64,000 bases of DNA from Tropicimonas isoalkanivorans (GTDB lineage Bacteria; Pseudomonadota; Alphaproteobacteria; Rhodobacterales; Rhodobacteraceae): positions 62,001 to 126,000 of the forward strand of contig NZ_FOLG01000005.1 in assembly GCF_900112335.1 (NCBI RefSeq). The letters run 5' to 3'. Below the pieces are notes generated by a model that was given only the letters and a program-made list of their open reading frames with translations, was not told the origin of the DNA and did not search any database. Both the position numbers and the translations under genes were made by a program. Below, one piece after another: positions 16,641 through 25,028 of the stretch (within the stretch, counting starts at the first letter, position 1; each line of letters starts with the position of its first letter).

Positions 16641-18032
16641 ATGAACCTGATTTCCAACTTCCCGCCCACGGCAGAACTGCAGGCGCTGGACGCGGCCCAT
16701 CACATGCACCCTTTCACCGACGGCGCGGAACTGGCGGCAAAAGGAGCGCGGATCATCACCCGCGCCAAGGGCGTGACACTCACTGACAGCGAGGGTGAGG
16801 AGATCCTCGATGCAATGGCCGGCCTGTGGTGCGTCAACATCGGCTACGGCCGGGACAGCATGGCCGAGGCGGCCGCGCGCCAGATGCGGGAACTGCCGTA
16901 CTACAACACGTTCTTCCAAACGAGCCACGTGCCCGCCATCGAGCTGGCACGAAAGTTGGCGGAAATCGCTCCGGGCGATCTGAACCACGTCTTCTACGCC
17001 TCGGGCGGGTCGGACGCGAACGACACTAATGTGCGCCTCGTCCGGCACTATTGGGCGGCGAAAGGCAAGCCGGAGAAGAAGGTCATCATCAGCCGGAAGA
17101 ATGCCTACCACGGCTCCACGATGGCCGGGGCTTCGCTTGGCGGGATGACGGGAATGCACGCCCAGGGCGGACTGCCGATTCCGGACATCGTGCATATCGG
17201 CCAGCCGCATTGGTACGCGGAAGGCGGGGACATGACGCCCGAAGAGTTCGGACGTGCCCGCGCGCGGGAGTTAAAAGCGAAGATCGAGGAACTGGGGGAA
17301 GACAAGGTTGCGGCGTTTATCGCCGAGCCGATCCAAGGGGCTGGCGGCGTCATCATCCCGCCGGACAGCTACTGGCCCGAGATCCAGCGCATCTGCGACG
17401 CCCATGCCATCCTGCTGATCGCGGATGAGGTGATCTGCGGTTTCGGCCGGACCGGCCAGATGTTCGGCAGCCAGTCCTACGACATTTGCCCCGACATCAT
17501 GACGGTCGCAAAGGGTCTCAGCTCCGGCTACATCCCCATTGGCGCCTCGATCGTTTGCGACGAGGTGGCAAACACGGTGGCGGAGGCCGGCGACTTCAAC
17601 CACGGCTACACATATTCCGGCCACCCCGTCGCTTGCGCCGTGGCGTTGGAGAACCTCCGCATTCTCGAAGACGAGAAACTGGTGGAGAACGTGGCCTCCG
17701 GGACCGGCCCCTATCTGGCGGAAAAGTGGCGTCAACTCGCCGAACATCCGCTGGTGGGAGAGGCCGTGATCCGCGGGTTCATGGGCTCGCTTGCCCTCAC
17801 CCCGGACAAGGCCGCCCGCGCACCCTTTGCGGCCGAGACGGGCACTATCGGCCTGATCGCGCGAGGGCACTGCTTCGAAAACAACCTCGTCATGCGCCAT
17901 GTTGGCGACCGCATGATCATCGCGCCGCCGCTGATCCTGACCAAGTCAGACGTCGACGTGCTGATTGAACGGGCCGTTCGGGCGCTGGACCTGACACTCG
18001 CCCGGATCAAGGACGAAGGTCTGTACCGGTAA
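16641..18032 (+). CDS. class III PLP-dependent aminotransferase, putrescine/polyamine type
   Basis: This is an omega-aminotransferase of 463 residues. The PLP region includes DEVICGFGRTG (about 255-265), and the Schiff-base lysine lies in MTVAKGLSSGYIPIGAS (lysine near 290). SpuC-like enzymes transfer the amino group of putrescine to pyruvate, giving 4-aminobutanal. Related enzymes use beta-alanine or taurine. It follows the puuA-like gene by 13 nt and precedes the oxidase by 7 nt, so all three are one operon. The operon may therefore encode both a glutamylation route and a direct transamination route for polyamines. Confidence 0.87.
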   Translation: MNLISNFPPTAELQALDAAHHMHPFTDGAELAAKGARIITRAKGVTLTDSEGEEILDAMAGLWCVNIGYGRDSMAEAAARQMRELPYYNTFFQTSHVPAIELARKLAEIAPGDLNHVFYASGGSDANDTNVRLVRHYWAAKGKPEKKVIISRKNAYHGSTMAGASLGGMTGMHAQGGLPIPDIVHIGQPHWYAEGGDMTPEEFGRARARELKAKIEELGEDKVAAFIAEPIQGAGGVIIPPDSYWPEIQRICDAHAILLIADEVICGFGRTGQMFGSQSYDICPDIMTVAKGLSSGYIPIGASIVCDEVANTVAEAGDFNHGYTYSGHPVACAVALENLRILEDEKLVENVASGTGPYLAEKWRQLAEHPLVGEAVIRGFMGSLALTPDKAARAPFAAETGTIGLIARGHCFENNLVMRHVGDRMIIAPPLILTKSDVDVLIERAVRALDLTLARIKDEGLYR

Positions 18033-18039
18033 CACACTG

Positions 18040-19344
18040 ATGGATCTGCTGACTGCCAACGATCGCCCCGGCGAATACCCCCAGTCGTACTACGCCGCCC
18101 ATGCCAAGCCCCTGCCCCCCTTCCCCGCAGCGGAAGGGGACGTGCGGTGCGACGTGTGCGTCGTGGGCGGCGGCTTCACCGGGCTCAGCGCAGCGTTTCA
18201 CCTGGCGGAACGCGGTTTCAACGTTGTGCTTCTCGAAGCGCAGCGCGTCGGTTTCGGCGCATCTGGCCGCAATGGCGGACAGGTTTGGGCCGGTCAGCGC
18301 ATGGACCAAGACGCGCTGGAGGCCGCTCAGGGCCACGACGACGCCCGAACCCTTTGGGACATCTCGCTGGACGCCGTTGACCTTGTGCGGAAACTTACCG
18401 CGCGGCCGGAGATGGAGGGCTGCACGTATCATGCGGGGCTGATCCACGCCGATCACCGGGCCCGTTTTGTGCCGGAGACACAGGCCTATGTCGAAACCCT
18501 GCGGGAGCGGTACGACTATCGCCATGTGCGGTTCCTCGGCCGCGAGGAGATCCGTAGTATCATCGGCACGGACGCTTACCACGGTGGCTTTCTCGATACG
18601 AATTCCGGCCATCTTGACCCGCTGCGCTTTGCCTTGGGCCTTGCCCGCATGGCCGCGAGCGCGGGTGTCCGGATTTTCGAGCGGTCAAAGGTAACTGGCC
18701 TGGAGCCCGGCGCGCCCGCCCGACTGCGGACGGACAGCGCGACCGTCACCGCCGATCACGTGGTTTTGGGGTGCAATGGCTATCTGGGCGATCTTGACCC
18801 GCACGTCGCCGCCCGGGTCATGCCGATCAACAACTTCATTGTCGCGACGGAGCCGATGACGGCCGAACAGCAGGCAAGCATCATCCGAGGCGGCTACGCT
18901 GTGGGCGACAGCAGGTTCGTCGTCAACTATTACCGCTTCTCGGAAGACCGCCGGCTACTCTTCGGCGGAGGAGAGAACTACAGCTACCGCTTCCCGACCG
19001 ACATCCGAAAGAAGGTTTCGAAGCCGATGCTGGAGCTGTTTCCCCATCTGAAGGATACCAAGCTGGACTACGCCTGGGGTGGCACGCTCGCAATCACCAT
19101 GAACCGGATGCCGCATTTTGCGCGCCGCGCGGGGAACGTTCTCAGCCTTTCGGGATACTCCGGGCACGGTGTGGCCATGGGAACGCTCGCCGGACAGATC
19201 GCGGCGGAGGCGATCGCAGGCCAGGCGGAGCGCTTCGACGTGATGGCACGCGTCCCGACCCCGCGGTTCCCCGGCGGCAGCAGCCTGCGCAGCCCGCTTC
19301 TGGCGCTCGCAATGCTCTGGTATTCCCTTCGCGACCGAATCTGA
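18040..19344 (+). CDS. puuB: FAD-dependent gamma-glutamylputrescine oxidase-like protein
   Basis: This DAO-family flavoenzyme has 434 residues. The Rossmann motif is VVGGGFTGLSAAFHLAERG (41-59), followed by FGASGRNGGQVWAGQR. The PuuB family oxidises gamma-glutamylputrescine with release of ammonia and hydrogen peroxide. The GYSGHGVAMGTLAGQIAAEA block near residue 370 closes the FAD pocket. It is the last gene of the plus-strand polyamine operon. Later pathway genes (aldehyde dehydrogenase, gamma-Glu-GABA hydrolase) are not in the window. It is clearly related to the oxidase at 8934-10274. Confidence 0.83.
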   Translation: MDLLTANDRPGEYPQSYYAAHAKPLPPFPAAEGDVRCDVCVVGGGFTGLSAAFHLAERGFNVVLLEAQRVGFGASGRNGGQVWAGQRMDQDALEAAQGHDDARTLWDISLDAVDLVRKLTARPEMEGCTYHAGLIHADHRARFVPETQAYVETLRERYDYRHVRFLGREEIRSIIGTDAYHGGFLDTNSGHLDPLRFALGLARMAASAGVRIFERSKVTGLEPGAPARLRTDSATVTADHVVLGCNGYLGDLDPHVAARVMPINNFIVATEPMTAEQQASIIRGGYAVGDSRFVVNYYRFSEDRRLLFGGGENYSYRFPTDIRKKVSKPMLELFPHLKDTKLDYAWGGTLAITMNRMPHFARRAGNVLSLSGYSGHGVAMGTLAGQIAAEAIAGQAERFDVMARVPTPRFPGGSSLRSPLLALAMLWYSLRDRI

Positions 19345-19415
19345 AAACGGAAACCACGGCCAGGCCTCTCGGCGACGCAAAGCTGACCAGTTCGCGCCGC
19401 CGTGCGAGCAGGGGA

Positions 19416-20756
19416 TCAGATGCCGGCGTAGATCTCCGCCACCCGCGCGACCGCGGCTTCCGGCGTCATCTCCTCGCTTTCGCCGGTGCGACGGCAGGTC
19501 AGTTCGACCACGCCGTTCTTCAGCCCGCGCGGACCGACCGTGATCCGCCAAGGCAGGCCGATCAGATCCATCGTGGCGAACTTTGCCCCAGCGCGTTCCT
19601 CCCGATCGTCGTAGAGCGGGTCGAGACCCTTTGCGCGCAACGCCTTGTAGAGATCTTCGCAGGCGCCGTCGGCAGCAGCGTCACCCTGCTTTAGGTTGAC
19701 GATGCCACAATGGAACGGCGTCACGCCCTCGGGCCAGATAATCCCGTTCTCGTCGTGGTTGGCCTCGATCAACGCCCCGACGAGACGGCTGACGCCGATG
19801 CCGTGCGAGCCCATATGCACCGGCACACGCTCGCCGCCCTGTGTGGCAACGGTCGCTCCCATCGGCTCGGAATACTTAGTGCCGAAATAGAAGATCTGCC
19901 CCACCTCGATGCCGCGCGCCTCCCGGCGGCGCGCCTCCGGCACCTGCTCCTGAAACACTGCTTCGTCGTGGGTATCGTCCGTGCGGGCGTAGCGGGATGT
20001 GAATTCCTCCAACACACCTTGGCACTGCTCGACGCTGTCGTAGTCGATATCCCGGTCGCCGAACCTGAGGTCGGTGATCTCGCTGTCGTAGAACACCCCG
20101 CTTTCGCCGGTATCGGCCAGAACCAGAAACTCGTGTGTATCGTCGCCGCCAATCGGCCCGCTCTCGGCACGCATGGGAATGGCCTGCAGCCCCATCCGCT
20201 CGTAGGTACGCAGGTAGCTCACCAGGTGGCGGTTGTAGGCGTGCAGTGCATCCTCGCGGGTCAGGTCGAAGTTGTATCCGTCCTTCATCAGGAACTCGCG
20301 GCCGCGCATCACGCCGAAGCGGGGGCGGACCTCGTCGCGAAACTTCCACTGGATATGGTAAAGCGTGAGCGGCAGATCCTTGTAGCTGCTCACATGGCTA
20401 CGGAAGATGTCGGTGATCATCTCCTCGTTGGTGGGCCCATAAAGGATGTCCCGGTCATGGCGGTCGCGGATGCGCAGCATCTCCGGCCCGTAGGCGTTGT
20501 AGCGCCCCGATTCCTGCCACAGGTCGGCCGGCTGGAGAGTCGGCATGAGAAGAGGGATGTGGCCGGCGCGCTGCTGCTCTTCATGCACGATCTGCTCGAT
20601 CCGCCGCAGCACCCGGTAACCGAGCGGCAGCCAGGAATAGATGCCGGCCGCCTGCTGTCGGATCATCCCGGCGCGCAGCATCAGGCGGTGGCTGGCGATC
20701 TGGGCGTCCGCGGGGGTCTCCTTGAGGACGGGCAGGAAGTAGCGGCTCAGGCGCAT
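19416..20756 (-). CDS. proS: prolyl-tRNA synthetase, short alphaproteobacterial form
   Basis: This class II synthetase (446 residues) charges tRNA-Pro. Conserved features include the N-terminal [34 protein letters not shown], motif 2 ([20 protein letters not shown]) and motif 3 ([16 protein letters not shown]). A C-terminal anticodon-binding domain begins near 350. It goes from motif 2 to motif 3 without the roughly 180-residue INS editing domain of E. coli-type ProS, which is normal for alphaproteobacteria. Clearing of mischarged Ala-tRNA-Pro then needs a separate ProX/YbaK-type protein, not seen here. It stands alone, with a repeat-bearing divergent region upstream. Confidence 0.96.
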   Translation of the reverse strand: MRLSRYFLPVLKETPADAQIASHRLMLRAGMIRQQAAGIYSWLPLGYRVLRRIEQIVHEEQQRAGHIPLLMPTLQPADLWQESGRYNAYGPEMLRIRDRHDRDILYGPTNEEMITDIFRSHVSSYKDLPLTLYHIQWKFRDEVRPRFGVMRGREFLMKDGYNFDLTREDALHAYNRHLVSYLRTYERMGLQAIPMRAESGPIGGDDTHEFLVLADTGESGVFYDSEITDLRFGDRDIDYDSVEQCQGVLEEFTSRYARTDDTHDEAVFQEQVPEARRREARGIEVGQIFYFGTKYSEPMGATVATQGGERVPVHMGSHGIGVSRLVGALIEANHDENGIIWPEGVTPFHCGIVNLKQGDAAADGACEDLYKALRAKGLDPLYDDREERAGAKFATMDLIGLPWRITVGPRGLKNGVVELTCRRTGESEEMTPEAAVARVAEIYAGI

Positions 20757-20799
20757 GTCTCGATTCCCTCGTGTCGTTCCGCTCTCCGTTACGCAAAGG

Positions 20800-20860
20800 C
20801 CGGGGGGTTTTCCACCCCCCGGACCCCCTGGAGGGTATTTTCGCCAACAAGATGAGGCTG
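20800..20860 (+). repeat. hairpin-plus-tail intergenic repeat
   Basis: An 8-bp stem (CCGGGGGG/CCCCCCGG, loop TTTTCCA) is followed by ACCCCCTGGAGGGTATTTT and CGCCAACAAGATGAGG. The tail GAGGGTATTTTCGCCAACAAGATG closely resembles GAGGATATTTTCGGACACAAGAAG on the minus strand near 55710-55687. I recall sequences of this kind as frequent intergenic repeats in Rhodobacteraceae. It lies between divergent proS and the AI-2E transporter gene. Confidence 0.6.
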
Positions 20861-20924
20861 GCGCGGTGACCGGCTTGCAAAGTGGCGCCGGCTGGGCGAA
20901 ACCTCAGCCGGAAAAGGAGATTGC

Positions 20925-22049
20925 ATGTCCCTTCCCGTTCGCACCCAGGTGAAAGTCTGGTCTGCCGTGGCGCTGGCATTTTTCGTCGTGCTCTGGTTTC
21001 TGGGCGACGTGCTATTGCCATTCGTGGTCGGCGCGGCCATTGCCTATCTGCTCGATCCGATCGCGGACTGGTTCGAAAGCCACGGCCTGTCGCGGGCGAT
21101 CTCCGTGTCGATCATCACCCTCGGCGGGTTTCTTTTCTTCTTCCTTCTGTTCCTGCTCGTCATTCCCACGCTGGCGGAAGAAGCGACGGCGCTCTTCCAG
21201 ACAATTCCGGAACTCGCGCTGCAATTTCAGGATTTTCTAACCGCCAGGCTGCCGTCCCTCGTGGATGCCGAGTCGATGATCCGGCGATCTCTTGCCTCCG
21301 TCGGGTCGGCCATTTCGTCGAAGGGGACGGAGCTGTTGCAAGGCGCGTTCGCGTCGTTCAGCGGGCTGGTCAACGTGCTGACCCTGCTCGTCATCGTGCC
21401 GGTCGTCTCTTTCTATCTTCTGCTGGATTGGGACAGACTGGTCGCCCGAGTGGACGACCTGTTGCCACGTGACCATGTCGACACCATCCGCAAGATCGCG
21501 CGGGAAATCGACGACACTCTCTCCGGCTTCATCCGCGGTCAAGGCCTCGTCTGCCTTCTGCTCGGCCTCTACTATTGCATCGGCTTGTTTCTGGTTGGGC
21601 TGGACTTCGGCCTTCTGGTGGGCGCCTTGGCGGGGTTGCTGACATTCATCCCGTATGTCGGCGCGCTGGTCGGCGGAATTCTCGCGATCGGTCTGGCCCT
21701 GTTCCAGTTCTGGGGCGACTGGACCATGATCGCCATCGTCGTCGCGATATTCTTCTCCGGGCAGTTTCTGGAGGGTAACGTTCTTACGCCGAAGCTGGTT
21801 GGCGAATCCGTTGGATTGCACCCGGTCTGGCTGTTGATGGCGCTGACGGTCTTTGGCGCGCTCTTTGGCTTCGTGGGGATGCTGGTTGCCGTGCCGCTCT
21901 CGGCGGTCATCGGCGTGATCGTCCGCTTCTTTGCCGAGCAGTACAAGAAGGGCAAGCTTTACCGAGGGCAGGCGGCGACGCGGGAAGAGGCCGCGGCCAT
22001 GGCGCACGAGGCGGCGGAAACGCAGGACTCGCGCGCACCGACGGTCTGA
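20925..22049 (+). CDS. AI-2E family (PerM) transporter
   Basis: This integral membrane protein (374 residues, about eight membrane segments) belongs to the PerM/AI-2E exporter family. The N-terminal pair of helices (ALAFFVVLWFLGDVLLPFVVGAAIAYLLDPIADW) and the C-terminal GLLTFIPYVGALVGGILAI and GNVLTPKLVGESVGLHP motifs are diagnostic. Transported molecules are uncertain: some members export autoinducer-2 and others are sodium/proton antiporters. A GGAG-containing site (AAAAGGAGATTGC) precedes the ATG. The stop and the hdaA start share one base (TGATG), so the two genes are coupled. Confidence 0.9.
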   Translation: MSLPVRTQVKVWSAVALAFFVVLWFLGDVLLPFVVGAAIAYLLDPIADWFESHGLSRAISVSIITLGGFLFFFLLFLLVIPTLAEEATALFQTIPELALQFQDFLTARLPSLVDAESMIRRSLASVGSAISSKGTELLQGAFASFSGLVNVLTLLVIVPVVSFYLLLDWDRLVARVDDLLPRDHVDTIRKIAREIDDTLSGFIRGQGLVCLLLGLYYCIGLFLVGLDFGLLVGALAGLLTFIPYVGALVGGILAIGLALFQFWGDWTMIAIVVAIFFSGQFLEGNVLTPKLVGESVGLHPVWLLMALTVFGALFGFVGMLVAVPLSAVIGVIVRFFAEQYKKGKLYRGQAATREEAAAMAHEAAETQDSRAPTV

Positions 22050-22729
22050 TGCCCGAGCAACTCAAGTTCAATCTGCCGGTTCGTTCTGCCACCGGCCGCG
22101 AAGATTTCTTCGTCGTCGACGCGAATGCGCTCGCCGTTGCAGAGATAGATCGCTGGCCGGACTGGCCGGTGCGCAAGCTGGCGCTGGTCGGCCCCGAAGG
22201 GTCCGGCAAGTCGCACCTCGCCCACGTCTGGGCCACGGAAGCCGGTGCGCGCATCGTGTCGGCGCGGGACCTCGCCCAGCAGGTGCCCGAGCCAGGCAAT
22301 TTGGCGGTGGAAGACGTGCCGCAGATTGCCGGAGACGCTCAGGCGGAGACGGCGCTGTTTCATTGGCACAACCTCGTTCTGGCCGAAGGCGGCAGTCTGT
22401 TATTGACGGGGGACACCTCCCCTGCCCTCTGGCAGATCGCGCTGCCGGATCTCGCTAGCCGTATTCTCGGAACTCCCAGCGTGCGGCTGGAGCCCCCGGA
22501 CGATCAACTCCTGCAAGCCGTTCTGCTGAAACTGTTTGCCGACCGTCAGATCGAGCCACAGCCAAGTCTTCTACCGTGGCTCCTCAGGCGGATGGACCGT
22601 TCGTTTGCCGCGGCCGGACGTATTGTGGCCGCGCTCGATGCCCATGCCCTTGGCACCGGGCGCCCGATCGGGCCGAAACTCGCGGCGGAGGTCTTGGAGC
22701 GCCTCGATGAGAGCGATAGACAGGCCTGA
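22049..22729 (+). CDS. hdaA: DnaA-related replication regulator HdaA
   Basis: This is a short DnaA/Hda-type AAA+ protein (226 residues) without the DnaA DNA-binding domain. With the beta sliding clamp, HdaA stimulates DnaA-ATP hydrolysis and so limits re-initiation, as shown in Caulobacter. The N-terminal QLKFNLP (residues 4-10) resembles a clamp-binding motif. Walker A is GPEGSGKS at 48-55 and the following helix is HLAHVWATEAGA. The Walker B position reads LAVEDVPQIAG. The gene is coupled to the preceding transporter and precedes ppk by 72 nt, a gene order I recognise from Rhodobacterales. Confidence 0.87.
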   Translation: MPEQLKFNLPVRSATGREDFFVVDANALAVAEIDRWPDWPVRKLALVGPEGSGKSHLAHVWATEAGARIVSARDLAQQVPEPGNLAVEDVPQIAGDAQAETALFHWHNLVLAEGGSLLLTGDTSPALWQIALPDLASRILGTPSVRLEPPDDQLLQAVLLKLFADRQIEPQPSLLPWLLRRMDRSFAAAGRIVAALDAHALGTGRPIGPKLAAEVLERLDESDRQA

Positions 22730-22801
22730 GATAGTTCCGCGCCGCATTCCCGCCGGCCAGCCGCCCTGGCCGGTCCCGGCACAGACCGACAGGCACCTTA
22801 C

Positions 22802-24976
22802 ATGACTCAGGCTGATTTCCTGAACTCCCCCCTTCCCGAGCCGGTGGAAATTCCGGCCGCGCATGTCACGGGCCCGAAACGCTTCTTCAACCGGGAATTG
22901 TCCTGGCTGGCGTTCAACTGGCGGGTACTCGAGGAAGCCATGAATCCGAAGGTTCCGCTGCTGGAGCGGGTACGGTTCGTGTCGATTTCAGCCACCAACC
23001 TGGACGAATTCTACACGGTCCGCGTGGCGGGCCTGCGGGAGCTGCACCGGGAAGGAAACCTGACCCCTGCGGCGGACGGCCTGACGCCGGGCGAGCAGTT
23101 GCTCGAGATCAACGACAACGCCCGCCGACTGCTGCGGGAGCAGCAGAACACATGGAATAAGCTGAAGCGGGATCTGGAGGCGGAAGGGATACGCCTTCTC
23201 ACGCTTTCGAAGCTCACGGCGGAGGACAAGGCGCATCTGGAGAGGCACTTCCTCGCCCAGGTCTTCCCCGTGCTGTCGCCGCTGGCGATCGACCCGGCAC
23301 ATCCCTTCCCCTTCATTCCGAACACGGGCTTCTGCCTCGCGCTGCAGCTCCGCCGGGAGTCGGATGGCGTGTCGCGGCAGGCATTGCTGCCCATCCCGGC
23401 GCAAGTCGACCGTTTCATCGCCCTGCCCAGCAAGCGCCCCGAACATCGCTACCTGCCGTTGGAGGATCTGCTGATCCTGCACTTGGCCTCGCTTTTCCCC
23501 GGCTACAAGCTGGTGGGGCATTGCGCCTTTCGCGTGCTGCGTGACAGCGATCTCGAGGTCGAGGAGGAGGCAGAGGATCTGGTGCGCGAGTTCGAGGTGG
23601 CCTTGAAGCGCCGTCGCCGGGGCGAGGTCATCCGGATGAAACTCACCGCCGGCGCGCCAGAGAAGCTCAAGGCGACGATCATGGAGGAGCTCAACATCGC
23701 CGAAGCAGAGGTGGTGGAGGTCAAGGGCCAGCTCGGGCTTGCCGATCTGAAGGAGCTGGTGATCGACAGCCGCCCGGACCTCCTCTGGCCCAGCTTCACA
23801 CCGCGAATTCCGGAGCGCGTGCAGGACCACGACGGCAACATGTTCGACGCTATCAAGCAGAAGGATATGCTGCTGCACCATCCGTACGAGACCTTTGACA
23901 TGGTGGTGCGGTTTCTGACGCAGGCGGCAAGGGATCCGAATGTTTTGGCGATCAAGCAAACGCTCTACCGCACATCGAAGGATTCGCCCATCGTGGCTGC
24001 GCTGTGCGAGGCGGCGGAGGACGGCAAGTCGGTCACTGCGCTGGTGGAGCTGAAAGCGCGCTTCGACGAAGCCGCCAACATCCAGCAGTCCCGCAAGCTG
24101 GAGCGGGCTGGCGCGCACGTTGTCTACGGCTTCACGAACTACAAGACCCACGCCAAGATCAGCGCCGTTGTCCGGCGGGAGGGTGACCGGCTGGTCACCT
24201 ACACCCACTACGGCACCGGGAACTATCACCCGATCACCGCGAAGATCTACACCGACCTGAGCTTCTTCACCTGCGACGAGGCGCTCGGGCGCGATGCGAC
24301 CAAGGTGTTCAACTACCTCTCCGGCTATGCCCGCCCTGAGACGCTGGAGAACCTGGCGATTTCTCCCATTACGCTGAAGCCAAGACTGCTGGACCTGATC
24401 GGCCGCGAAGCGGAGCTGGCCCGCGCCGGCCGACCGGCGGAAATGTGGGCCAAGCTGAATTCGCTGATCGACTCGGAAGTGATCGACGCGCTCTACGATG
24501 CCTCCCGTGCCGGGGTGCGGATCGATCTGGTGATCCGCGGAATTTGCGGGCTTCGCCCCGGAATCAAGGGGCTGAGCGAGACGATCCGGGTCAAGAGCAT
24601 CGTGGGTCGCTTTCTCGAGCATTCCCGCATCATTTGCTTCGGCAACGGCTCGGGTCTGCCGAGCAAGCGGGCGCGCGTGTTCATCTCGTCCGCCGACTGG
24701 ATGGGGCGGAACCTGAACCGGCGGGTGGAAACGCTGGTGGAGACGACGAATCCTACGGTCAAGGCACAGATCATGAGCCAGATCATGGCCGCCAACATGG
24801 CAGACGAAGCGCAAAGCTGGGTCCTCAATCCCGACTTCAGCTACACACGCCACCCGATCGGGGAGGGAGATACCGGGTTCAATTGTCACAGGTTCTTCCT
24901 CGAGAACCCTTCGCTGTCTGGCCGCGGCTCGGCCGGTGCGGCCGATGTGCCGGAGTTGACCCACAGCAAGGATTGA
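22802..24976 (+). CDS. ppk: polyphosphate kinase 1
   Basis: PPK1 makes polyphosphate reversibly from ATP via a phosphohistidine (724 residues). It opens with FFNRELSWLAFNWRVLEEA. It carries KTHAK with His450 and YTHYGTGNYH with His469, the same 19-residue spacing as the catalytic histidines 435 and 454 of the E. coli enzyme. ATP and phosphate-binding arginines appear in LKQTLYRTS-like and DWMGRNLNRRVE segments. No strong ribosome binding site precedes the ATG. It is followed by ppx after 52 nt, so synthesis and breakdown enzymes are co-transcribed. Confidence 0.96.
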   Translation: MTQADFLNSPLPEPVEIPAAHVTGPKRFFNRELSWLAFNWRVLEEAMNPKVPLLERVRFVSISATNLDEFYTVRVAGLRELHREGNLTPAADGLTPGEQLLEINDNARRLLREQQNTWNKLKRDLEAEGIRLLTLSKLTAEDKAHLERHFLAQVFPVLSPLAIDPAHPFPFIPNTGFCLALQLRRESDGVSRQALLPIPAQVDRFIALPSKRPEHRYLPLEDLLILHLASLFPGYKLVGHCAFRVLRDSDLEVEEEAEDLVREFEVALKRRRRGEVIRMKLTAGAPEKLKATIMEELNIAEAEVVEVKGQLGLADLKELVIDSRPDLLWPSFTPRIPERVQDHDGNMFDAIKQKDMLLHHPYETFDMVVRFLTQAARDPNVLAIKQTLYRTSKDSPIVAALCEAAEDGKSVTALVELKARFDEAANIQQSRKLERAGAHVVYGFTNYKTHAKISAVVRREGDRLVTYTHYGTGNYHPITAKIYTDLSFFTCDEALGRDATKVFNYLSGYARPETLENLAISPITLKPRLLDLIGREAELARAGRPAEMWAKLNSLIDSEVIDALYDASRAGVRIDLVIRGICGLRPGIKGLSETIRVKSIVGRFLEHSRIICFGNGSGLPSKRARVFISSADWMGRNLNRRVETLVETTNPTVKAQIMSQIMAANMADEAQSWVLNPDFSYTRHPIGEGDTGFNCHRFFLENPSLSGRGSAGAADVPELTHSKD

Positions 24977-25028
24977 CCTTCGTCACCCGCGCTGCAAATA
25001 ACCCGCTGGCAGGCGACTGGAGGCCGTT

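Noticed and set aside
22988-24964. A 658-codon minus-strand frame antisense to ppk
   Set aside because: It is a shadow frame of ppk, which has both catalytic histidines and full length.
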